Of a stretch of 31,046 bases of DNA, positions 21,972-28,008 are shown piece after piece (the first letter of the stretch is position 1; each line of letters starts with the position of its first letter). A program made the translations under genes and the position numbers. The notes beneath the pieces were generated by a model. It worked only from the letters and a program-made list of their open reading frames with translations, was not told where the DNA came from and did no database searches. Source of the DNA: Flavobacteriales bacterium (GTDB lineage Bacteria; Bacteroidota; Bacteroidia; Flavobacteriales; UBA7430); the NCBI GenBank assembly GCA_002707145.1, contig PAMD01000016.1, forward strand, positions 1-31,046, written 5' to 3'.

Positions 21972-22399
21972 TTTTCCTTTATTATATTTTCTATTTTATG
22001 CTTAAGATCTATTATTAGTTTATATATTTCGTTTTTATTTTTAGTTATATGTTCAAATTCCCAAAAAAGTTCATATTCTTTTTCTAAATACACTTTAACC
22101 TTTATTTTGTAAAGAGGTCTCTCTTTTAATAAATCTGCCCAGATGTCTTCTTCTTTAATCTGTCTTCTTGCATCTCCAATAAGCACAAAATCCGGTTGAA
22201 CAGTTGCTGTTAAAAAAAACCCGGTTTCTGGTCCGGTTTCTGCAAAATAATAATCAGGCTTAACTTCGTTTTTAATCATAAAAAGGCGCTTAACGACATC
22301 CTTTTTAGATTTGTCTTTTTTTAAAATTTCTATACTGCTTTTAGTAAGGGGTTCTTTTATATAAAAATCTGGAATATCTAGTTCTAAAAGTTTTACCAT
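21968..22399 (-). CDS. Hypothetical protein, 143 aa
   Basis: Mixed alpha/beta protein with LLELDIPDFYIKEPLTKS at the start, an FAETGPETGFFLTATVQPDFV strand-turn region and a lysine-rich helical end. Not recognised. It is translationally coupled to the endolysin gene (ATGA overlap) and lies between it and an acidic membrane protein, so a link to lysis or wall binding is possible but not shown by sequence. Confidence 0.55.
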   Translation of the reverse strand: MVKLLELDIPDFYIKEPLTKSSIEILKKDKSKKDVVKRLFMIKNEVKPDYYFAETGPETGFFLTATVQPDFVLIGDARRQIKEEDIWADLLKERPLYKIKVKVYLEKEYELFWEFEHITKNKNEIYKLIIDLKHKIENIIKEK

Positions 22400-22409
22400 T
22401 TATTTTAAA

Positions 22410-23126
22410 TTAATCATTTAAAAAACTATCTCTCTTTTCTTTATTCTTTTTTTCAGTGGCAATATCTAGAAGATCTTCTCTTTCTTCGCCTTCTTCATAC
22501 CATGGTGGGCTATCGTCTTCTTCATCTTCTTCCCATTCTTCTTCATCTTCATCTTCTTCCCATTCAATTTCTTTAAACTTTTCTTCGTTTTCAATCTCTT
22601 CTAATTCTTCTTCCCATGCTTCTTCATCTTCTTTAGAATTGTAGTCCTCATCTTCTAATATATCATTGATGTCTTCTTTAAGTTCTTCTGTTTCTCCAGG
22701 TTTAATATAATCTACCAATGATTTAATAAACCCTAAAGCGACAAGTGGTAAAATACCTGCTGCAACTCCAGCTAATACTCTTTTTTGAAATAACGGATCT
22801 TCTTCTATTAAATCAAATAGTTCTGACCATTGTGTAAAATCTCCCATGTGTACAAATGCATGATAGAGATTTCCTTGCATTTGCATAAGTGTGATAACTA
22901 TAAATAAGGCCCATACAAGAGTTCTATTCATTTTGTTTAAAATAACTAGTGATGCTAGAGAAGCCGCTGCTCCTATTTCAAATGCAACTGCTAATGTAAT
23001 TGCCATCCATCTTGGGTTTGCAATTTCAAAAAAATCAATAACGTGTACCGTTGATATTAGAGAAACTAAAATATACAGAGAACAAAATATCCCTATAATA
23101 AATTTTCTGACTAGACTTGGTTTCAT
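22410..23126 (-). CDS. Four-helix membrane protein with extremely acidic tail, 238 aa
   Basis: Transmembrane segments lie near 9-30, 42-62, 70-87 and 118-136. After about residue 145 the tail is almost entirely Glu/Asp with Trp (for example EAWEEELEEIENEEKF, EWEEDEDEEEWEED), followed by SPPWYEEGEERED. Not recognised. The tail could bind basic proteins or cations at the inner face of the membrane; a holin-like or host-membrane modifying role is possible because it is in the lysis gene region. The opposite strand shows a long Ser-rich frame that is just its shadow. Confidence 0.6.
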   Translation of the reverse strand: MKPSLVRKFIIGIFCSLYILVSLISTVHVIDFFEIANPRWMAITLAVAFEIGAAASLASLVILNKMNRTLVWALFIVITLMQMQGNLYHAFVHMGDFTQWSELFDLIEEDPLFQKRVLAGVAAGILPLVALGFIKSLVDYIKPGETEELKEDINDILEDEDYNSKEDEEAWEEELEEIENEEKFKEIEWEEDEDEEEWEEDEEDDSPPWYEEGEEREDLLDIATEKKNKEKRDSFLND

Positions 23127-23134
23127 AAAAGTTT

Positions 23135-23437
23135 TTAATTTTCTTCTCTATTCTTATAAGAATTAATTGGAGTATGATGCTTGTCGCTTAATTCTTCTAT
23201 TTCAAGAGTTCTCCATGCTGGAGTGTTTTTTATTAATAGTATCATCTCAGGGGTTTCTATCACCTTATGATTAATAATAGTCTCTAAACTGTCTATTTTC
23301 TGATTTGCTACCTCTACTTGAACTTTAACCTTTTCTGCGGTTCTTACAGTAGAGCATGTTTTAAAATATATTAAAATTAAAAGTACACAAACTATTTTTA
23401 TTCCGTGTTTTGTAAAAAATTTATCAAACTTATTCAT
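23135..23437 (-). CDS. Single-pass membrane protein, spanin-like, 100 aa
   Basis: A basic start (MNKFDKFFTKHGIK) followed by one transmembrane helix (residues 13-28, IVCVLLILIYFKTCST) and a periplasmic-type coiled coil (VRTAEKVKVQVEVANQKIDSLET). This N-in, C-out layout with a coiled coil is that of inner-membrane spanins. It lies in the lysis region, 9 bases before the acidic membrane protein gene. The lipoprotein at 30033-30281 could be an outer partner but is far away. A GATATATAA motif is 22 bases upstream. Confidence 0.55.
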   Translation of the reverse strand: MNKFDKFFTKHGIKIVCVLLILIYFKTCSTVRTAEKVKVQVEVANQKIDSLETIINHKVIETPEMILLIKNTPAWRTLEIEELSDKHHTPINSYKNREEN

Positions 23438-23459
23438 ATTATTATTATTTTACTTAAAT

Positions 23460-23468
23460 TTATATATC
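23460..23468 (-). promoter_or_regulatory. GATATATAA motif (candidate late promoter)
   Basis: Exact motif just after the stop of the RecB/Cas4-like nuclease gene, 22 bases before the ATG of the spanin-like gene. Confidence 0.5.
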
Positions 23469-23472
23469 TCTA

Positions 23473-24237
23473 TTATTCACCGTATTTTTCTCTATAGGAT
23501 TCTCTTATTTCCATAAAACTTTTATAGTAGTCTTTTAACTGCTCCTGATCTAAAGAAAAGCACTGCGGCATAAGATCAACTTCGTTAGCAATCCATATTT
23601 CTGCTCCATCTGCTTTTATTCCAGTCCTATCCCAATAGGCAACCCAATAGGCAGCAGTCTGTCTGAAATAGTCTTGTACCCATTCTTCGCGTTTAGGTCT
23701 TCTCGAGTTCTTGTAGTCTATGATTTTAATTGAACCATCATCCAGTTCTGAAACGTTATCAAGAGTTCCAGCATATCCTCCACCTTTTAAAGTCCAAAGA
23801 AACCTTTCTGAGTCTATAACCTTTTTAACTCTACCAAAAAACCGACTGTTATTATACCAGAATTTATCAAACATTTTCCATGCTTCATTATAGTAGAGTT
23901 GGCCATTTTCAAGTTCTGTAATTTCTAAAATTTCTTCGTCAGTTGGCGCGATGTCTTCAAGATTATCTCTTTTCTCCTGTTGAGTTCCTGGCATGGGCTT
24001 ATATAATTCTATTAACCTGTGCATTATTGTACCACGATTCATGGATAGGTTACTGATTCTGTCTGCCTCTTCTTCTCCAACCCTTTTTCTCCAAGCATCC
24101 AAACCAGATTTATCTGACATAGATCCCATGACTGTTGTAACAGAAGGGAGGGTTGCAATAACCTTTTTACCGTCTTTTTTTACCTCGTAGTATCTACGGC
24201 CGTCTTCTTTATAGACTCTTTTAATTGTTTCGCTCAT
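23473..24237 (-). CDS. PD-(D/E)XK exonuclease, RecB/Cas4-like
   Basis: 254 residues from the ATG at 24237, which overlaps the preceding stop as ATGA; a longer frame to 24294 would extend into that gene and is less likely. Motifs in order: LPSVTTVMG (30-38), RGTIMHRL (68-75, the R-G-x-x-x-H motif), GYAGTLDNV (154-162) with active-site Asp160, KIIDYKNSRR (171-180, D-x-K) and YFRQTAAYWVAY (190-201, the Q-x-x-x-Y motif). This is the complete set of a Cas4/RecB-type single-strand or end-processing exonuclease. It likely works in phage recombination, replication or host DNA breakdown. It follows the membrane protein gene at 24234. Confidence 0.85.
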   Translation of the reverse strand: MSETIKRVYKEDGRRYYEVKKDGKKVIATLPSVTTVMGSMSDKSGLDAWRKRVGEEEADRISNLSMNRGTIMHRLIELYKPMPGTQQEKRDNLEDIAPTDEEILEITELENGQLYYNEAWKMFDKFWYNNSRFFGRVKKVIDSERFLWTLKGGGYAGTLDNVSELDDGSIKIIDYKNSRRPKREEWVQDYFRQTAAYWVAYWDRTGIKADGAEIWIANEVDLMPQCFSLDQEQLKDYYKSFMEIRESYREKYGE

Positions 24238-24722
24238 AAAATTGATGATATGGAGTCGGCTATTTTTCCAAAAATATTGTAAAAAATAAACCACCTTATA
24301 ACTAAATAGAATAAAAACCCATAAATAAATGTATAAAGGGTGTTTCCTAACATTAGTAATATATTTAGTCTATCAACAACTGGCCAAAAAACTACTAAAT
24401 ATGCTCCAGCTCCTGTAATTTCTTGCATCTGTGGATAAACCTCGTCTGCGACTCCTAGATTTTGTAAAGATTTTCCAAATCGGCCCATTTCTTTTAAAAC
24501 ATAGGACTGCTGAATTTGTTCAGCAGCCCCTAAAACCTCGTCTGGAATATTGACTACTCCATAAACTCTTCCTATCCAATCTACTCTAAGTTCATCTTTT
24601 TCTAATTCTAATCTATTCTGTTTAGTTAGTCTTTGAAACTTGAACCAAACTGTAAATTCAATAAAGAAATTATACCAATAAGTAAATGGTAGAGTAAGCC
24701 AGTAAAAGATTGATTTTTTCAC
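24234..24722 (-). CDS. Membrane protein, 162 aa
   Basis: Hydrophobic segments are found near 5-24 (FYWLTLPFTYWYNFFIEFTV) and in the last 60 residues (YLVVFWPVVDRLNILLMLG, then LYTFIYGFLFYLVIRWFIF). Between them is a soluble part with VDWIGRVYGVVNIPDEV. Not recognised. It starts 4 bases after the histone-like gene and overlaps the nuclease gene by 4 bases. A host membrane remodelling role is possible, but no evidence is direct. Confidence 0.6.
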   Translation of the reverse strand: MKKSIFYWLTLPFTYWYNFFIEFTVWFKFQRLTKQNRLELEKDELRVDWIGRVYGVVNIPDEVLGAAEQIQQSYVLKEMGRFGKSLQNLGVADEVYPQMQEITGAGAYLVVFWPVVDRLNILLMLGNTLYTFIYGFLFYLVIRWFIFYNIFGKIADSISSIL

Positions 24723-24726
24723 ACTA

Positions 24727-24903
24727 TTATTTTTTATTAGCCTCTGAAACAGCTACTCTAACGTCTTGTGCTAATGTTTTGATAGTTTGCATGCTTTTTC
24801 GTACTCTTGTACCGGCTGCCTTGTTTCCTTTTTCATTAAACTTGTTTGCATCCTCTTGGATTTCGTTTAATGTTTCTTGTAATTGTTCTAATAATTCTTG
24901 CAT
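24727..24903 (-). CDS. Histone H1-like (Hc1-type) DNA-binding protein, 58 aa
   Basis: MQELLEQLQETLNEIQEDAN is a helix rich in Glu and Gln, followed by KFNEKGNKAAGTRVRKSMQTI: the GNKAAGTR-x-R-K block is the hallmark of the small histone H1-like proteins found throughout Bacteroidetes (KG-N-K-A-A-G-T/A-R-A-R-K). Length 58 agrees with that family. It probably binds and compacts DNA, either the phage genome in or after packaging or host DNA. It starts just after the tRNA-Ala terminator. This is the best internal hint for a Bacteroidetes host. Confidence 0.8.
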   Translation of the reverse strand: MQELLEQLQETLNEIQEDANKFNEKGNKAAGTRVRKSMQTIKTLAQDVRVAVSEANKK

Positions 24904-24936
24904 AATTTAATTTTTAAATATTAGTTATTATATTAA

Positions 24937-24960
24937 AAAAATGAAAATTGTTTCATTTTT
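24937..24960 (-). terminator. Intrinsic terminator after tRNA-Ala
   Basis: AAAAATGAAA / TTTCATTTTT form a perfect 10-bp, AT-rich stem with a 4-base loop; on the minus strand it is followed by TTTTTAATA. It starts right after the 3' end of tRNA-Ala. Confidence 0.75.
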
Positions 24961-24961
24961 G

Positions 24962-25036
24962 TGGAGGATATCGGACTCGAACCGATGACCCCTTGCGTGC
25001 AAGGCAAGTGCTCTAGCCAAGCTGAGCTAATCCCCC
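24962..25036 (-). tRNA. tRNA-Ala(UGC)
   Basis: 75-base cloverleaf. Acceptor stem GGGGGAT with ATCCTCC contains the G3-U70 wobble that is the main identity element of tRNA-Ala. The anticodon stem CTTGC/GCAAG encloses the loop CTTGCAC with anticodon TGC; the T loop is GGTTCGAGTCC. The discriminator is A; CCA is not encoded (CAAA follows). It is transcribed 5 bases downstream of the 105-residue gene and ends in a terminator. Confidence 0.97.
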
Positions 25037-25041
25037 ATTCT

Positions 25042-25359
25042 TTATTCTTTTGATTCTCCTTCCTCTGATTTTTTTGTTTCTTCTTTTACTAATTGCTCTA
25101 ATTGGGATGCTATTGATTTTCCAACCTCTGTAGTTAAAGCATCTAAAGCCTCCTCTTCAGAATCTTTTCCATACATTCTAAATCTTCCGAACGCATGTAC
25201 TATTTCGTCGAGAGGAATTCCTCGTTCATGTTTTTTTGTTTTAAATGTTAAAAATTCTTTTTGAGAATTATCCATTGAAAGAAAAACTTGAACCTCTTTG
25301 TCTGTTTTGGTATTAACCTGTTCGACTAATTTTTCTAATATGATTGCATTTTCACTCAT
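25042..25359 (-). CDS. Hypothetical acidic protein, 105 aa
   Basis: Begins MSENAIILEKLVEQVNTKTD; a middle helix-strand region (VQVFLSMDNSQKEFLTFKTKK) leads to an HAFGRFRMYG block and an E/K-rich end (EETKKSEEGESKE). Not recognised. It lies 5 bases upstream of tRNA-Ala and is preceded by a GATATATAA motif 16 bases before the ATG. Probably late; possible small structural or accessory protein. Confidence 0.55.
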   Translation of the reverse strand: MSENAIILEKLVEQVNTKTDKEVQVFLSMDNSQKEFLTFKTKKHERGIPLDEIVHAFGRFRMYGKDSEEEALDALTTEVGKSIASQLEQLVKEETKKSEEGESKE

Positions 25360-25375
25360 AGTTTCTTAATTTTAT

Positions 25376-25384
25376 TTATATATC
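25376..25384 (-). promoter_or_regulatory. GATATATAA motif (candidate late promoter)
   Basis: Exact motif formed by the last two codons and stop (D-I-stop) of the 106-residue gene, 16 bases before the ATG of the 105-residue gene and followed by ATAAA. Confidence 0.5.
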
Positions 25385-25696
25385 TTTTTTCTTAGCAGTA
25401 ATTCCCCAAGTAAATGTTTCTCTATTTCTTTGGTATTGTTCCATTACCCATTCTATATTGCGTGTTTCGAACGTTTTTGTCTCTTCTTTACCGCTAACAT
25501 ACATAATATTTACTGTTATTTCTTTCGAAGGAGTACAGTGATTTGCTGCAATTTCTTCTAATTTTTCATCGCTTAGCGAGTCTATGTATGCGCTATCTAT
25601 CGGAACTTTAGACTTTCTAAAGTGTTTTTCGATTTCTAATATTATAGCCGCTCTTCTATTTAAACTTTCTAATAATTCTTTTTCTTTTTTAGTCAT
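25376..25696 (-). CDS. Hypothetical protein, 106 aa
   Basis: MTKKEKELLESLNRRAAIILE helix, then a loop with SLSDEKLEEIAANHCTPS, and a strand-rich C-terminal part (ITVNIMYVSGKEETKTF, WVMEQYQRNRETFTW) that ends AKKKDI. Not recognised. It lies 2 bases downstream of the sigma gene, so it is in the same unit and might be a partner such as an anti-sigma or accessory factor. That is a positional guess. Confidence 0.5.
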   Translation of the reverse strand: MTKKEKELLESLNRRAAIILEIEKHFRKSKVPIDSAYIDSLSDEKLEEIAANHCTPSKEITVNIMYVSGKEETKTFETRNIEWVMEQYQRNRETFTWGITAKKKDI

Positions 25697-25698
25697 TT

Positions 25699-26298
25699 TT
25701 ATATTTTTTCAGCGATTAACATTTTACCTCTTCTAATTCTATTCTTTACGGTTTGCAAATTAACTTTATGTTTTTGTGCAATATCTTCGTACTTCATGTT
25801 TTTAATTAAACGGTCTTCCATAATATCTTTATACATGGGTTTAAGATTTTTCATTGCACTTAACGCTCCGTAATACTGTGACATTATTACATTATCTTCT
25901 TCGATAAAGTCTTCTTCGGTTTTCTGTTCCATTTCTGCAAGTCTACCAGATATTGAATCATTAACTACACATCCTTCAGATATTTGTATTCCATAGTCTC
26001 TTAATTGGTCTAAAGAACTTTTTTGATTTCTTTCTTTTATCCAGCCTAAAGATTCATTAAACGCTATTTTATATAGCCAGGTTGTAATTTGATATTCAGG
26101 TTTGTACTGTTCTATTTTAGTCCATAGTTTTACAAGCACATTTGATAAAATATCTTCTGTTGCGTCTCCGTCTTTTACAATTTTTCTAATATAACTTCTA
26201 AGACCTGGTTTAACTCTTTTGTAAAGATTGTTATAATCTCTTTCAGATCTGGTGTTATAAAAGTTTTCGGCTAATTCTCGATAGGTTAATTTCTGCAT
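25699..26298 (-). CDS. Small sigma factor (ECF-type, sigma70 family)
   Basis: 199 residues. Region 2 lies near 8-88: AENFYNTRSERDYNNLYKRVK, then KDGDATEDILSNVLVKLWTKI, and the -10 binding helix ITTWLYKIAFNESLGWIKE. Region 4 is at the end: MEDRLIKNMKYEDIAQKHKVN, then QTVKNRIRRGKMLI, an HTH for -35 or activator contact. This is the layout of ECF sigma factors and of small phage late sigmas such as the T4 gp55 type. The host RNA polymerase would be redirected. Copy 6 of the 30-base element lies 35 bases upstream, so the sigma gene itself is in the earlier class and could then read the GATATATAA class; that link is inference. Confidence 0.85.
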   Translation of the reverse strand: MQKLTYRELAENFYNTRSERDYNNLYKRVKPGLRSYIRKIVKDGDATEDILSNVLVKLWTKIEQYKPEYQITTWLYKIAFNESLGWIKERNQKSSLDQLRDYGIQISEGCVVNDSISGRLAEMEQKTEEDFIEEDNVIMSQYYGALSAMKNLKPMYKDIMEDRLIKNMKYEDIAQKHKVNLQTVKNRIRRGKMLIAEKI

Positions 26299-26324
26299 AT
26301 TGTTATTTTTTTAGTTTTTAATTA

Positions 26325-26370
26325 TAGTACTAATATAATAAAAATAAACGACATAAAAAAATCCGGTGGT
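26325..26370 (-). promoter_or_regulatory. Recurrent 30-base promoter-like element, copy 6 (variant)
   Basis: Core 26334-26363 keeps ATGTCGTTTATT and the T7 run, but ATGATTAT is replaced by TTTATTAT and the flank is CCACCGG in place of CACTCCAG. It precedes the sigma factor gene. Confidence 0.65.
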
Positions 26371-26396
26371 AATTATTTTTTAAAAAGTTTACTTTT

Positions 26397-26915
26397 TTAC
26401 AATTCAGATAGTAAATCTAATAAAGAATTAATATCTTGTGGTTTAAAATTGCACTGGTCGGTACTACAATTAATAATTTTCTTTTTAGGGGCAGTTTTGT
26501 GCTTTCTATTAGGATATCCCGTTATTTGATAAAAGTCCTTCTTTTTATTGTACCACTCTGCCATTGGCCAATATGATAATATTGAGTCTATATTCTTTTC
26601 TAAAAAAATGTCGCCTATTATTTTTACTCTTTCTTGTAGGGTTCCTTTTGAATGCAATTCTGAAAGAGCTTCATCGTTTTCACCAAGCATCATAAAAATT
26701 CGTTTACCTTTTAGTTTTAAAAGACAGTCATATGCTGTTTTTGGATCCCATGCGAAATTTCCTAAATGATATACAATATCTTCATCCCCTACCGTGCTAT
26801 TCCAATTTTTTACCAAAGTTTCTGTCATTTGGTCTACGTCATCAAAGGGCCTTCTCCACTTTCCAATAGCGGAGGGCCGGCCCAATTGCATATTTCCCGT
26901 AATAAATATTTTCAT
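26397..26915 (-). CDS. Metallophosphoesterase-fold protein with erased active site
   Basis: 172 residues. The overall sequence follows the small calcineurin-like phosphoesterases of phages and bacteria: RRPFDDVDQMTETLVKNWNS (21-40), DEDIVYHLGNFAW (44-56), LKLKGKRIFMMLGEND (66-81), SYWPMAEW (114-121), GYPNRKH (133-139). In working enzymes these are D-x-H-x-G-H, H-L-G-D-F, L-G-N-H-D, H-Y-P and G-H-x-H. Here every metal ligand is changed: GNMQLGR at the start, G-N for G-D, G-E-N-D for G-N-H-D, S-Y-W-P for C-H-Y-P and G-Y-P-N for G-H-x-H. The fold anchors are kept. It is most likely a catalytically dead homologue with a binding role. Its start overlaps the nuclease gene by 4 bases. Confidence 0.75.
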   Translation of the reverse strand: MKIFITGNMQLGRPSAIGKWRRPFDDVDQMTETLVKNWNSTVGDEDIVYHLGNFAWDPKTAYDCLLKLKGKRIFMMLGENDEALSELHSKGTLQERVKIIGDIFLEKNIDSILSYWPMAEWYNKKKDFYQITGYPNRKHKTAPKKKIINCSTDQCNFKPQDINSLLDLLSEL

Positions 26916-27451
26916 GCTACTATAAATTTAATATTGTATCTGCTCCAAAGACTTTTCATTAATACCTCTTCTTTGCGATTGTTACTAGACAATTTTATCT
27001 TTTTATCATCACTCGTGTCTATAAAAAGATAAATTACAAAATCATAATCTGTTGAATAAATAAGAGATTGTCCCATTCCAGATCTTAAAGCTCTTCCATT
27101 ATCTCCTCTTTTAAATTCAATTGCAATATTCATTTCATCCATTTGTAGAACCATATCTGGTCGGTTCTTTGTACCCATAAAATGGGTGTGATGGACTGTT
27201 GTTTTAACATTTCCTTCCCAAAGTAGATTTGCTTTTACAAATTCTCTTGCTCTTTGAGAATCTTCCCATCCTCTTTTTAAAACCAGAAATTCTGTAAGGG
27301 TGTTTATTAAAATAGGATAGGTGAATTGTTTAATTTTGTCTTCGGACTGTTTTTTATAGTCGATTGTTTCGAATATCTCTTGGTGAGTTATTCCATTACA
27401 AATTGATTCTAAAAGATTAAGTCTTTTTTTACTTTTTGTTGTTTTTAACAT
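26912..27451 (-). CDS. PD-(D/E)XK nuclease-like protein, 179 aa
   Basis: The motif set is NRPDMVLQM (96-104, with Pro-Asp), IAIEFKRGD (109-117, E-x-K), and GMGQSLIYSTDYDFVI (125-140, where Gln128 matches the helix motif of many restriction-type nucleases). The N-terminal third is a basic helical region (LLESICNGITHQEIFETI). This is the shape of restriction-endonuclease-like and host-DNA-degrading nucleases. It overlaps the upstream coiled-coil gene by 23 bases and the phosphoesterase-like gene by 4. Function in recombination, repair or DNA degradation; I cannot tell which. Confidence 0.7.
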   Translation of the reverse strand: MLKTTKSKKRLNLLESICNGITHQEIFETIDYKKQSEDKIKQFTYPILINTLTEFLVLKRGWEDSQRAREFVKANLLWEGNVKTTVHHTHFMGTKNRPDMVLQMDEMNIAIEFKRGDNGRALRSGMGQSLIYSTDYDFVIYLFIDTSDDKKIKLSSNNRKEEVLMKSLWSRYNIKFIVA

Positions 27452-27977
27452 CTCCAGCAGTTTCTAATGTAGGTTCAACTTCTTCGGTCTCTTCTTTTTC
27501 AAGGGCTTCGATATTTACATCAAGGTCTTTTAATTTCACATGAAGGTCTTGAACTTCTCTATTGGCTTCTCCTAATTTTGCCATTGCTGTTGTAACGTTT
27601 TCTCCGACAAGTGTTAACATTCTAACAAATTTTCTTGCAGTTTCGATACCCTGTCCTTCGCAATTTAAAAGAGCTTGATAGAGCGCATTTAATTCATAGG
27701 TCTTTAATTCAAAATAGAGTTCAGTGTCTTTATTTTCAGATAATTCTGTTGTAAGTCTTACTCTTTCTGCTTTTAATCTATCGTGCAATGTAACTATAAT
27801 TGCCGCATTTTTTGTTTGCCACGTGTAACCTTTGTTTAGGTGGTCTAGGATTGTTTTAATCATTTTAACGTCATCTATCTCTATTTTAAAAGTAGCTGCC
27901 GCTTGTTCTTTTGCAAGAGAGTTTGCTTGTTTTTCAAGCTCTTCTCTTTCTTTTCTTAACTTGTTTAATTTAGTCAT
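27429..27977 (-). CDS. Coiled-coil protein, 182 aa
   Basis: Begins MTKLNKLRKEREELEKQANS and continues as an almost continuous helix with a central region (YELNALYQALLNCEGQGIE) and a second coiled coil (EANREVQDLHVKLKDLDVN) before an acidic end. Not recognised. It is behind a GATATATAA motif (21 bases before ATG) and overlaps the nuclease gene by 23 bases; it might be the nuclease's partner or a structural core protein. Confidence 0.6.
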   Translation of the reverse strand: MTKLNKLRKEREELEKQANSLAKEQAAATFKIEIDDVKMIKTILDHLNKGYTWQTKNAAIIVTLHDRLKAERVRLTTELSENKDTELYFELKTYELNALYQALLNCEGQGIETARKFVRMLTLVGENVTTAMAKLGEANREVQDLHVKLKDLDVNIEALEKEETEEVEPTLETAGDVKNNKK

Positions 27978-27998
27978 TTTATGTAATTTAGGGTTTGT

Positions 27999-28007
27999 TT
28001 ATATATC
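27999..28007 (-). promoter_or_regulatory. GATATATAA motif (candidate late promoter)
   Basis: Exact motif, followed by AC, just after the stop of the NMP kinase gene, 21 bases before the ATG of the coiled-coil gene. Confidence 0.5.
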
Positions 28008-28008
28008 T

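Noticed and set aside
22200..22245. Possible hairpin around CCCGGTTTCTGGTCCGGTTTC
   Set aside because: It is a direct rather than inverted repeat and lies inside a coding frame; no T run follows.
22456..22644. Plus-strand serine-rich ORF
   Set aside because: It is the exact antisense of the Glu/Asp-rich tail of the membrane protein at 22410-23126; GAA/GAT codons read as TTC/ATC/TCT on the other strand.
24238..24294. N-terminal extension of the RecB/Cas4-like nuclease frame
   Set aside because: The ATG at 24237 overlaps the upstream stop as ATGA, the normal coupling here; the longer start lies inside the membrane protein gene.
7809..26370. CRISPR array from the repeated 30-base element
   Set aside because: Copies are hundreds to thousands of bases apart and always before genes, not spaced by regular short spacers.
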